A stretch of DNA of 64,000 nt from Microbacterium halotolerans (GTDB taxonomy: Bacteria; Actinomycetota; Actinomycetes; Actinomycetales; Microbacteriaceae). Both the position numbers and the translations under genes were made by a program. The stretch spans positions 971,606 to 1,035,605 of the forward strand of contig NZ_KZ984051.1 of assembly GCF_003569805.1 (NCBI RefSeq), given 5' to 3'. Under the pieces are notes generated by a model, which had not been told where the DNA came from, ran no database searches, and saw only the letters and a list, made by a program, of their open reading frames with translations. This document shows, in pieces, positions 35,806 through 43,787 of the stretch (its first letter is position 1; every line of letters begins with the position of its first letter).

Positions 35806-35829
35806 ATTCTACTGAGTTGAATCGTTTCA
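35806..35829 (-). promoter_or_regulatory. rhaI -10 element and LacI-type operator
   Basis: On the minus strand TAGAAT (35811-35806) is a good -10, with no clear -35. The palindrome TGAATCGTTTCA (35818-35829, 10 of 12 symmetric, central CG) sits directly in the spacer, where a LacI-family repressor would exclude RNA polymerase. The divergent LacI gene starts 158 bp away. Confidence 0.6.
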
Positions 35830-35987
35830 TGATCCGGACGATCCGTCAACAGGGCGCAGCCGCGGTGCAGCCAGCGAGCCGTGCGTTCGAGCGACGCGCG
35901 GGCCGCGTTCGTGCGCTCATGGCGATGCGGCGTTCGGGGCCATCGCGCAGGGTTACGCTGTCAGCACGCACAGGTGAGAGGGGCGCG

Positions 35988-36980
35988 ATGACCGTCAGCA
36001 TCCGCGACGTCGCGGCGCACGCCGGAGTATCGCTCGGCACGGTGTCGAACGTGCTGAACAGGCCGGATGTCGTGGCCGAAGGCACGGTCGAGCGCGTGCG
36101 CGCCGCTGTGGCCGAGCTCGGCTATGTGCGCAACGACGCCGCCCGTCAGCTGCGCGCGGGGCGCAGTCTCACGGTCGGACTGGTCGTGCTCGACGCCGCG
36201 AATCCGTTCTATGCCGAGCTGTCGCGCGGTGCTGAGGACGAGGCGTCGCGACACGGTCTCTCGGTGCTCGTGGGCAACAGCGGCGAACAGGAGGAGCGTG
36301 AGTCGGCGTACCTCGACCTGTTCGCGCAGCAGCGGGTGTGGGGCGTGCTCGTCTCGCCCGTCGGTGAGAACGTCGACCACCTCATCCGGCTCAGCGAACG
36401 CGGCACCCCTGTGGTGCTCGTCGACCGGTCGGCGCCGGGATCGGGGCTCTCCTCCGTCGCGACCGACGACGTGCGAGGCGGTTACCTCGCCGTGAAGCAC
36501 CTGCTCGATCAGGCACGGCGCCGCATCGCCTACATCTCGGGGCCGCAGGGTCTGCACCAGGTCGCCGATCGCCTCGAGGGGGCGCGTCGAGCCGTCGACG
36601 AGGTGCCGGGAGCGACGCTCGAGGTGATCGAGTGCGCGGCGCTGACGGTGCTGGAGGGCCGCGCGGCCGCACAGGACATCGTCGACAGACCGCCGGCGGA
36701 CCGGCCTGACGCGGTCTTCGCGGCCAACGACCTGCTCGCCACCGGAGCACTGCAGGCGATCGTGATGGGCGGATCGATGCGGGTGCCCGACGACATCGCC
36801 CTGGTCGGCTACGACGACATCGATTTCGCCTCATCCGCCGTCGTGCCGTTCTCGTCCATCCGGCAGCCCGCCCGCCTGATGGGCGAGACCGCCATGCAGC
36901 TGCTCGCCGACCGCCCCGACCCGCCCCGCGACATCCGCTTCACTCCCGAGTTGATCATCCGTGCCTCTACATCGTCCTGA
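35988..36980 (+). CDS. LacI-family regulator, probably of rhaI
   Basis: 330 residues: helix-turn-helix and hinge in the first 60 (SIRDVAAHAGVSLGTVSNVL, ELGYVRNDAARQL), then an effector domain ending VGYDDIDFASSAVVPFSSIRQP. GAGAGGGG lies before ATG 35988. It is divergent from rhaI, whose promoter has a TGAA-CG-TTCA palindrome, so it most likely represses rhamnose isomerase and releases it on binding rhamnose or rhamnulose. Sequence upstream of this start is not family-like. Confidence 0.9.
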   Translation: MTVSIRDVAAHAGVSLGTVSNVLNRPDVVAEGTVERVRAAVAELGYVRNDAARQLRAGRSLTVGLVVLDAANPFYAELSRGAEDEASRHGLSVLVGNSGEQEERESAYLDLFAQQRVWGVLVSPVGENVDHLIRLSERGTPVVLVDRSAPGSGLSSVATDDVRGGYLAVKHLLDQARRRIAYISGPQGLHQVADRLEGARRAVDEVPGATLEVIECAALTVLEGRAAAQDIVDRPPADRPDAVFAANDLLATGALQAIVMGGSMRVPDDIALVGYDDIDFASSAVVPFSSIRQPARLMGETAMQLLADRPDPPRDIRFTPELIIRASTSS

Positions 36981-36997
36981 CCCCGCGCGCAGGCTGC

Positions 36998-37065
36998 CGA
37001 GCTGCGCACCTTTCGCCGAGATGCGCCACTTTTGACGTGGTTCTGTCGAAAAAGTGCGCATCTCG
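36998..37065 (+). repeat. 68-bp triple-word element, copy B
   Basis: Words at 36998-37007 (CGAGCTGCGC, one change from consensus), 37017-37026 (CGAGATGCGC) and inverted at 37056-37065. It begins 17 nt after the lacI stop, in the gene's direction. TTTTGAC and GTCGAAAA extend the hairpin between words two and three. Confidence 0.9.
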
Positions 37066-37111
37066 CGAGCAACGGGCGAGTGCGGGGTCCGACGTGAACG
37101 GTGTGTGAATG

Positions 37112-37786
37112 CTACTGCTCTTCCCGGAGCCCCTGCGCTTCGGGAAGATCGAGATAGCCGTCGTCCGCTGCCGCTCTGCTCAGGTCCAGGCGTGAGCTGA
37201 CGGGGCGCCCGGCGTTGGTGTACTTCGTCTTGACGCGCTGCAGGTACTTCTTCGCCGTGTCGGGTCTGACGCCGATCGACTCGGCTACGGCATAGAGCGG
37301 GAGCCCCGTGGCGTACAGCACCAGGGCGCGCTCCTCCTGATCGCTCAGCACCGGCCTTGTCGGGTCCTGAGCGATCACCGATGCCAGCTCGGCCGACATG
37401 GACTGGCGTCCCGACAGCACGGTGCGCACGGCCGTGAGGATATCCGACTCGCTGTCGCGCTTGCCGATCACGCCGGAGACGCCCGAGCGGAGCATCCGTC
37501 TCACCAACGGGGGCGAGGCGAGTGCAGAGAAGACGATGACGTGGATGCCCGATGCCGTGATGCGTCGTACGGTTGCGGGGTCGGCACTGGGCCGGTGGTC
37601 CACCATCAGATCGAGGATCAGCAGTTCGGCGCGCCGCTCCGGAGGGCGGTCGCGTGACCAGCCGACGAACTCTGGCAGGGTCTCCCCGCTGAAGACGACC
37701 TTCAGATCCGATTGGGAGGTCAGCAGCGCCTCGGTGTATCGACGCTGCAGGAGATGATCCTCGACGATCGCGATCTTCCTGCGCAT
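37112..37786 (-). CDS. LuxR/NarL-type response regulator of the surface-protein regulon
   Basis: 224 residues. The receiver domain is about 1-120, with phospho-acceptor Asp59 (LLILDLMVD), acidic Asp10 and Lys109 in VIGKRD. A LuxR-type helix-turn-helix is at about 147-195 (LSDQEERALVLYATGLPLYAVAESIGVRPDTAKKYLQRVK region). GAGGAC precedes ATG 37786. It is divergent from a LAVTG surface protein and 3.5 kb from a sensor kinase. The palindrome TGACCTC-N6-GGGGTCA lies upstream of its own promoter and upstream of those genes, so it is probably an autoregulated activator of the cluster. Confidence 0.88.
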   Translation of the reverse strand: MRRKIAIVEDHLLQRRYTEALLTSQSDLKVVFSGETLPEFVGWSRDRPPERRAELLILDLMVDHRPSADPATVRRITASGIHVIVFSALASPPLVRRMLRSGVSGVIGKRDSESDILTAVRTVLSGRQSMSAELASVIAQDPTRPVLSDQEERALVLYATGLPLYAVAESIGVRPDTAKKYLQRVKTKYTNAGRPVSSRLDLSRAAADDGYLDLPEAQGLREEQ

Positions 37787-37936
37787 AGTCCTCTTCGGCG
37801 TATCGGGAGCTCCACGGGTATGCCTGGGACATGCATTCGGACGGCCGAGTTGTCGGGCAGCGGAGTCGGGTGCGACTGGCACCGCTCCTACGAACCTATG
37901 TGAGCAATGCCGGTGGGAACAGAAACAGGGAGTGCG

Positions 37937-37956
37937 TGACCTCCCTCCGGGGGTCA
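37937..37956. promoter_or_regulatory. Regulon palindrome site 1 (response regulator promoter)
   Basis: TGACCTC-N6-GGGGTCA. Read towards the response regulator, its inner edge is exactly 38 nt from TAGGTT (37898-37893), the same gap and the same -10 word as at site 3. That places the centre near -60, where class I activators bind. Confidence 0.8.
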
Positions 37957-38013
37957 GTGCGTCCTGCCGAGCCGAAGGTGACGCGGCGTGTAGCCGAGCG
38001 TCTCGCGACGTCG

Positions 38014-38033
38014 TGACCCCTTCAAGGGGGTCA
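38014..38033. promoter_or_regulatory. Regulon palindrome site 2 (surface protein 1 promoter)
   Basis: TGACCCC-N6-GGGGTCA, nearly perfect over 20 bp. A -10-like TGAATA lies 32 nt downstream (38066-38071), and the surface-protein ATG is 117 nt beyond the site. Confidence 0.8.
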
Positions 38034-38150
38034 TCTGACGCAGGGGGATGCCTGGCACTGCCGGTTGAATACCAGACTGACCGGTGGACCGCGCCTGCGC
38101 GGGCCCCGCGCGGAAGTGCGGTACTCCATTCTGTGAAAGGACAATGCCCT

Positions 38151-40760
38151 ATGCATCGGACGAGACAGTCTGCATTCCGCGGCGCAGGTGCGTGTGCACT
38201 TGCAGCGTCGCTGGTCGGTGCCTCACTCTTCGTCGGCATCCCCGCGGCGAACGCGGCGGCTGATGAGATCATGGTCACCAACCTGGGCCTTGATGGCGCC
38301 GGCTCGTTCCGTGCGGCGCTCGAGGCCGCCAATGCCTCGACGAACGCCGACGGCGTCTCGATCCGCTTCGCGCCCGAACTGGCCGGCACCGGAGATCTGG
38401 CCCTGTCGGGGCTGGGCGTGAACAGCATGTACACCGATCGCGTGGGCAACGCAGCAGGGAACACCTCCGACAACATCGGGCAGTCAGGCGCGCGCTTCCT
38501 GATCGATGCGATCGCCCCGGTCTCCGTGGACTTCACCAATCTCGACGGCATCACCGATGTCGACGGCTCTCACACGGCAGGCATCTACGTCGCATCGGAT
38601 GACGTGACCCTGTCGAATCTGAACAATCTGCTGCCTGCAGAGGCAGGTGTCGCCGTCTCCGGTGACAACGTCACGCTCGACGGCATCAATATCGAGGACC
38701 CGACGTCCAGCCAGATGGAGATCGGCGTCGCGCTGCTCGACGGCGCAGACGGAACGACGATACTCAACTCGAATCTGTACAGCGGGTACTGGTCGAGCAT
38801 CGCGGTGGACACCGCCGCTACGGTCACGAACACCACTGTGTCGGGGGTGGACAGCCGCGGCGTGGAGGGTTTCGCGCACGTCATCTTCGAGGATGATGCC
38901 ATCATCGACGGATTCACTGTGGCAGGCAGCACCTTCGGCGCTCCGGGCGAGAGCGCGCCGAGTCCCGGGTTCTATTTCAACCCGAACAATGCCGTCACCG
39001 GTCTGGCCATCCAGGACTCGACCATCCAGTCGCCGTCGAGCGCCGCCCTCTTCTTCGAGGGCGCCGGGCAGACACTGACGAACACCATCATCTCCGGCAA
39101 CACCTTCGGCGGGAACGAAGGCGCCGCGATCGGCCGCGTCGTCGAGGACAACACGGCCGACTGGAGCAACGTGACGTTCACGGACAACGACATCTCGTAT
39201 GCGGCTTCGGCGACGTTCCGCGGCACGGTCGAGGACGCGACGTTCTCCGGAAATTCGTTCGCCAACGTATCGGACGGTTCGTTTCCTGCGCTGGGCCTGC
39301 GCGGCACCACATCGAACGTCGTGGTGGAGAGCAATACGTTCGACCGGATCTGGGCGCTCGACACGGTCCGCGTCGAAGGAGTCTCGGCGACCGGTGTCGC
39401 GATCGAGAACAACACGATCGACAACCTCGAGGCCAGCGTGAGCCGTTCCGCCGTCCGCATCGACGTCGCCGGAACGGGCAACACCGTCAGCGGCAACACC
39501 TTGACGCAGGACATCGACGACACGACGCTCCCCGTGGACGTCGACAACCACTGGGCGATTTACAACTCGGCCAGCGCAGCGAGCGCTGACGCGGAGGTCG
39601 GCTGGACCATCTCAGGCAACGCCGTCGACGGCTTCGGCGGCAAGGACCGGTCGCAGGCTCCGATCGTGCACAACGGTGTGGGGAAGCTGCTCGTCACCGG
39701 CAACACCTTCGGCCAGCAGACCCGTGGAGGCACCGAGGAGATCGTCGAGCACGACGGCTACCACTTCTTCTGGAACGTGGGAGACTCCGTGAGCAACAAC
39801 ACCGTGCAGACCTACCGCGCGGAAAGCGTCGCTTACACGGGGGATGTTGTCACGTTCACGGCGACCGACCCCGATCCGCTCATCGGCAACAACGCCGCGA
39901 CGGCTCCCGTCACGCTGCACGTGTACTGGACGGCTGACGACAACGCTGAGGAGTACCTCGGCGCCATCTCGGATGTGACTCCCGGGCAGACCGTCTCCGT
40001 GTCGACTGCCCACACGGACGGCTTCATCCGAGTGCAGACAGTCGACGCGAACGGCTATACCTCGCAGTACTCGATCATCGACCCCGAAGCGCCCGTCGTC
40101 ACCCCGACGGCACCTGAGGTGACCGAGACCACTGAGACGACGGTGACCGGAACGGCCACGCCGGATTCCACGGTCACGGTTCGCAACTCCGACGGCGACG
40201 ACGTCACCACGGCGACGACGGACTCCGACGGCGAGTGGACGACAGACGGCCTTCAGTGCGGTACGACGTACACCGTGATCCAGACCGTCGACGGCGTCGA
40301 CAGCGAACCGATCGAGTTCACGACCGCCGACTGCCCCGTCGTCGTCGCACCGGAAGCGCCGACGGACATCACTGCCGGTGAGGACGATGCGACGGGTACG
40401 GCCGACCCGGACGGCACGGTCGTCGTCAAGGATGAAGACGGCAACCAGGTCGCCACGTCCGAGGTGAGCGACGACGGCAGCTGGACGGTGACAGGTCTCG
40501 AGTGCGAGACGACGTACACGACGGTGACGGTCGTCGACGGTGTTGAGAGCGAGCCGATCGAGTTCACCACCGCGGCATGCTCGACCGATGGCGACGGGAA
40601 CTCGTCGACGGATGGCGATGGGACCGACGGCACAGGAACCGGTGACGACGATCTCGCCGTCACCGGTGGCGAGCTCTCGCCGACGGCCGCCATCGCAGGC
40701 ATCGTCCTGCTGCTCGGCGGCGCGGCGCTCCTCTTCGCACGGCGGCGCCAGCAGGTCTGA
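38151..40760 (+). CDS. Secreted beta-helix surface protein with LAVTG sorting signal
   Basis: 869 residues. Signal peptide of about 35 residues ends ANAA. Residues about 45-640 are a right-handed parallel beta-helix with many short turns such as GNTFGG and ENNTIDN, like polysaccharide-binding or pectate-lyase-like folds. Two similar Ig-like repeats (about 646-725 and 726-806) follow, each ending VDGVxSEPIEFTTA. A Ser/Thr/Asp/Gly-rich linker leads to LAVTG (835-839), a hydrophobic helix and RRRQQV. That is a class E-type sortase anchor. No catalytic residues are evident. ATG 38151 has AAAGGA nine bases upstream. Confidence 0.88.
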   Translation: MHRTRQSAFRGAGACALAASLVGASLFVGIPAANAAADEIMVTNLGLDGAGSFRAALEAANASTNADGVSIRFAPELAGTGDLALSGLGVNSMYTDRVGNAAGNTSDNIGQSGARFLIDAIAPVSVDFTNLDGITDVDGSHTAGIYVASDDVTLSNLNNLLPAEAGVAVSGDNVTLDGINIEDPTSSQMEIGVALLDGADGTTILNSNLYSGYWSSIAVDTAATVTNTTVSGVDSRGVEGFAHVIFEDDAIIDGFTVAGSTFGAPGESAPSPGFYFNPNNAVTGLAIQDSTIQSPSSAALFFEGAGQTLTNTIISGNTFGGNEGAAIGRVVEDNTADWSNVTFTDNDISYAASATFRGTVEDATFSGNSFANVSDGSFPALGLRGTTSNVVVESNTFDRIWALDTVRVEGVSATGVAIENNTIDNLEASVSRSAVRIDVAGTGNTVSGNTLTQDIDDTTLPVDVDNHWAIYNSASAASADAEVGWTISGNAVDGFGGKDRSQAPIVHNGVGKLLVTGNTFGQQTRGGTEEIVEHDGYHFFWNVGDSVSNNTVQTYRAESVAYTGDVVTFTATDPDPLIGNNAATAPVTLHVYWTADDNAEEYLGAISDVTPGQTVSVSTAHTDGFIRVQTVDANGYTSQYSIIDPEAPVVTPTAPEVTETTETTVTGTATPDSTVTVRNSDGDDVTTATTDSDGEWTTDGLQCGTTYTVIQTVDGVDSEPIEFTTADCPVVVAPEAPTDITAGEDDATGTADPDGTVVVKDEDGNQVATSEVSDDGSWTVTGLECETTYTTVTVVDGVESEPIEFTTAACSTDGDGNSSTDGDGTDGTGTGDDDLAVTGGELSPTAAIAGIVLLLGGAALLFARRRQQV

Positions 40761-40765
40761 TTCCT

Positions 40766-40819
40766 GCACGACGGAGTCGCGGGGAAAGCCGACGGCCGAC
40801 CTCGGCGGCTCCGTCGTGC
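40766..40819 (+). terminator. Terminator of surface protein 1
   Basis: GCACGACGGAG (40766-40776) pairs perfectly with CTCCGTCGTGC (40809-40819); the 32-nt loop can fold further. It starts five bases after the stop and separates this gene from the next palindrome-driven promoter. Confidence 0.7.
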
Positions 40820-40834
40820 GCGGCGCTCCTCGGT

Positions 40835-40854
40835 TGACCCCCGAAATGGGGTCA
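40835..40854. promoter_or_regulatory. Regulon palindrome site 3 (sensor kinase promoter)
   Basis: TGACCCC-N6-GGGGTCA flanked by an extra T/A pair. Exactly 38 nt downstream is TAGGTT (40893-40898). No -35 consensus is present, as expected for an activator-dependent promoter. Confidence 0.8.
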
Positions 40855-41242
40855 ATTCGCGCAGAGAGAAGGCGCGTTCCCGCAGCAATCGCTAGGTTGC
40901 TGTTGCGCCCGCTCGAAGTCGGCACTTCTTCTCCAAGCGTGAGTTCGAGGTCGACAGTGGGACAGCGTCGGTGCGGACACGATGATCGCCGATGTCGACC
41001 TGTGTGCAGGCGTACGTTGTGAACCGACTCTGCTGGCCCCCAACAGCCGAGCACCGGGGTACGACGTTCGCCGCACGGAGATCGAGCCTCGGTGAGCGTG
41101 TCGTTGCCTGGCAGTCGCACCCGCGACCGGTTCGCGTCCGTGCGCCGATATACGTTGCGCCCCGGCTCTTCTGCCCCAGACTGGAGAGTCGGGGCGCCTC
41201 GTCTGCCGACGTTGATGAGGCGGCCTGACCGGATCCGTCACC

Positions 41243-43573
41243 ATGCACGCGGCGACCATTCGACTGAACATGAATCCCCTCACCGTCTTCCAGCCTCCGC
41301 AGTCGAAGCAGCGTCCCGTCGGCGGCGTGATCGACGCCGACACGGACGCGTCACTTCACTCGCTCGTCGCCTCCATCCGCCGTGTCGCGCTTATCGCGGC
41401 TGCCGCATGGCAGAGCATCATGCTCCTGGTCGTGATGGTCGCCGAGCCGACGGCGTACTCGCTCTGGACGGCGGAGCTGGTGGTCGCCGTCATCGCGCTC
41501 GCGGCGATGGACAGCCGCGTGCCTGATGTGATGGTGCCGATCGGGATGGTTGGGCTCGCCGCCTGGAGCTTCATCGTCAGCGGCGACATCGAGTCCGCGC
41601 TGTCGTTCGCAGCCTGCTGGCAGATCAACTTCGCCAGCTGCATCGGAGGCATGCTGGTGCTGCGCTGGTGGGTCGTGCCGATGACGGCGCTCTCGGCGGT
41701 CGGAGTCTCGGTATCGCTGCTGACAGTGCTCCCGAGCTGGGGAACGCAGCTCCCGACTGCGGTGGTCGTTTCGCAGATCGCGATCATCCTGGCTGTGCGC
41801 GCGGGTCTGCCTGTGCTGCTGAGAGTCGCACGTGCTGCGGACGCGGCGGCGGCGGATGCTGAAGAAGCAGAGCGCCGCGAGGAAGTGGCCAAGCGCGTCA
41901 GCAGCATGCTCGCCGAAGATGCGCGGGTGCTGCACGATACAGCCATCAACACGCTGGGTGCGATTGCGCGCGGCGCCGGGGGCCGCGTAGACGCCCGCGT
42001 CATTCGGGAGCACTGCGCTCGCGATGCCGTTCGGCTGCGCGCGCTGAGGAGTGCAGATGCGGAACCGACTGCTGCATCGCTGCGCGACGTGTTCGAGCTG
42101 CCTCGCCTGCCGATCCGTCGGCACGGGGCAGATGATCGTGCGCTGCGCCGCATAGAACGCCGCCTCTCGCGTGCGACGATCGACGCCGTCGTCGGCAGCG
42201 TGCGCGAAGCTGTGACGAACGCAGCGAAGCACTCCGGTGCGGACACCGTCGATATCCGCTTCCAAGAGGAGGCCGACCGGCTGGTCGTCACGGTCCGCGA
42301 CAGCGGTGTCGGGTTCGAGGCGTCGGATGCGACAGGTGGCGGAATCGACGAATCGATCCGTGCGCGAGCGAAGGCCGCAGGAATCCGCGCAACCGTGACC
42401 AGTCGACCGGGTGACGGCACAGCTGTCGAGCTGAGCACACCGTGCTTCCCCGCAGAAGCCGAACGCAGGATCGACGGAGAGACCGACCAGAGCCGCACCA
42501 CCGGCCGGCTTCTTCGCCGAGCGGGTGCCCTCTGGGCCGTGGGATGCACGGCAGTGAGCGTGCTGCTGACGGTGCTCGGAGGCATCAACAATCACGGAGC
42601 GCTCCTGCCCATGATCGTGGTGATGGCACTGGCGTGCGCGGCTCCTCATCTGAAGGCGCTCCGACGTTCCCGAACCGCGCTGCTCGTTCTGCTCGTGTCA
42701 TGCACCCTTGTCGTGTTCGCGCTTTCGGCGGCGGCGACGGGCTTCGGAACCGACGGCGTCGTGCACTGGCAGGCGCTCGCGGCGACGGCCCCCACCACCT
42801 CACTGCTGGCCGAGCGCCCCGGTCGCCGCACGATGATCGCCGCCGCGGTCGCGTGGGGTGCTCTCGTCTTGGGTCTCTCCGTCTGGCAGGCGCCGGCGGC
42901 ATCCGCTCAGATCGTGCTGCTGGCGGGCGTCGTCGGGCTGGGGCTGACCGCGGCCTGGGCCGTCTTCCAGAAGTTCGTCGCCGGGCTGCTCTCGACCTCA
43001 TGGGAACTGCGCCGCAGGGCGTTCGCCTCTCGGCTCTCGGCGGACCTCGACGATGCCGCCCGATCGACATACCGGCGCTGGCTGCGAGCAGGACTCGAAG
43101 ACGCGATCGTGCTGCTCGACGCCGTGGCTGCGGGCCACCGTGATCCCGTCGACATCGGGGTGAGGGAAGCATGCCGAGATGAGGAGGCGTATCTGCGCCA
43201 GCTCATCCAGGTGAGCCCTGAGCTGACGCACATCGGCGGGGAGATGATGCCGCTTCTGTACGAGGCCCGTATGGCAGGAGTGAGACTCGACCTTCGTCTG
43301 GGTGACAGAGACGCTCCGGATGATGCGACGGCGCAGGACATCGCGGCGGTCATCGCCGGCGGCGTCGCCGGCGCGACAAGAGGCAGCGCCCTCGCCGTCT
43401 CCGTTCTTCCCGCGCGTGGAGATCTGTGGGTCACGCTCGCCGGTGAGCACCTCGCGGTGACGGCGGAGCGGGCCACCAGCGCGCGGCACGAACGCTTCGG
43501 CGACCGGGAGCTGCTGGAGCTGCGCTACAGCAGCGGCGATGCGCGTCGCGATCCGGAGAGCACTCTGGAGTGA
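41243..43573 (+). CDS. Tandem-duplicated membrane sensor histidine kinase
   Basis: 776 residues, organised as two similar halves. Half 1: about five membrane helices (45-200), a coiled linker, an H-box with His231 in ARVLHDTAINTL (NarL/DesK type), and an ATPase domain with N-box Asn326 (REAVTNAAKHSG) and G-box DSGVGF (353-358). Half 2: another five to six helices (about 430-570), then a helical segment and an ATPase-like domain lacking the H-box histidine and N-box asparagine. It looks like a covalent pseudo-dimer with one dead half. It is the likely partner of the LuxR-type regulator 3.5 kb away. The ATG has only a weak ribosome site; Met10 (41270) is an alternative. Confidence 0.82.
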   Translation: MHAATIRLNMNPLTVFQPPQSKQRPVGGVIDADTDASLHSLVASIRRVALIAAAAWQSIMLLVVMVAEPTAYSLWTAELVVAVIALAAMDSRVPDVMVPIGMVGLAAWSFIVSGDIESALSFAACWQINFASCIGGMLVLRWWVVPMTALSAVGVSVSLLTVLPSWGTQLPTAVVVSQIAIILAVRAGLPVLLRVARAADAAAADAEEAERREEVAKRVSSMLAEDARVLHDTAINTLGAIARGAGGRVDARVIREHCARDAVRLRALRSADAEPTAASLRDVFELPRLPIRRHGADDRALRRIERRLSRATIDAVVGSVREAVTNAAKHSGADTVDIRFQEEADRLVVTVRDSGVGFEASDATGGGIDESIRARAKAAGIRATVTSRPGDGTAVELSTPCFPAEAERRIDGETDQSRTTGRLLRRAGALWAVGCTAVSVLLTVLGGINNHGALLPMIVVMALACAAPHLKALRRSRTALLVLLVSCTLVVFALSAAATGFGTDGVVHWQALAATAPTTSLLAERPGRRTMIAAAVAWGALVLGLSVWQAPAASAQIVLLAGVVGLGLTAAWAVFQKFVAGLLSTSWELRRRAFASRLSADLDDAARSTYRRWLRAGLEDAIVLLDAVAAGHRDPVDIGVREACRDEEAYLRQLIQVSPELTHIGGEMMPLLYEARMAGVRLDLRLGDRDAPDDATAQDIAAVIAGGVAGATRGSALAVSVLPARGDLWVTLAGEHLAVTAERATSARHERFGDRELLELRYSSGDARRDPESTLE

Positions 43574-43659
43574 CGACAGCGCGAGCGAGGCGCGCGGCAT
43601 GCGAATCTCTGGTCGCCTCCCCGCAGATGTCATGTCCTTCCGGACGGCTGTGGTGCATT

Positions 43660-43679
43660 TGACCTCCATGCGGGGGTCA
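43660..43679. promoter_or_regulatory. Regulon palindrome site 4 (surface protein 2 promoter)
   Basis: TGACCTC-N6-GGGGTCA, flanked by TT/AA. The -10-like CAGAAT (43715-43720) is 35 nt downstream, and the GTG start is 108 nt beyond the site. Confidence 0.8.
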
Positions 43680-43787
43680 AATGCACCGGTATTCTTCCCC
43701 ACTCAGCGTCCTTTCAGAATACTGATCCTGGACACGGCCTATCGCCTGCGCGATGCCGTCAGCCGATCACGAGGGAAGAGGTCCGCA

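Larger units (their letters stand above)
37787..38150. other. Divergent control region, 364 bp
   Basis: This region separates the response regulator from the first surface protein. It has no credible reading frame. It holds two copies of the 20-bp palindrome (37937-37956 and 38014-38033, 77 bp between centres). A minus-strand TAGGTT -10 (37898-37893) lies on the regulator side and a plus-strand TTGAATAC -10-like word (38065-38072) on the surface-protein side. Confidence 0.7.
40761..41242. other. 482-bp gap before the sensor kinase
   Basis: Contains the surface-protein terminator, palindrome site 3 and a TAGGTT -10 (40893-40898). About 340 nt would then be transcribed as a 5' leader of the kinase mRNA. 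Short frames in the leader (37 codons from 40982; 78 codons from 40992) have no ribosome site, so I treat it as non-coding. Confidence 0.55.

Noticed and set aside
40982..41228. Small frames of 37 and 78 codons in the kinase leader as possible leader peptides.
   Set aside because: No ribosome site at either start and composition like neighbouring non-coding sequence.
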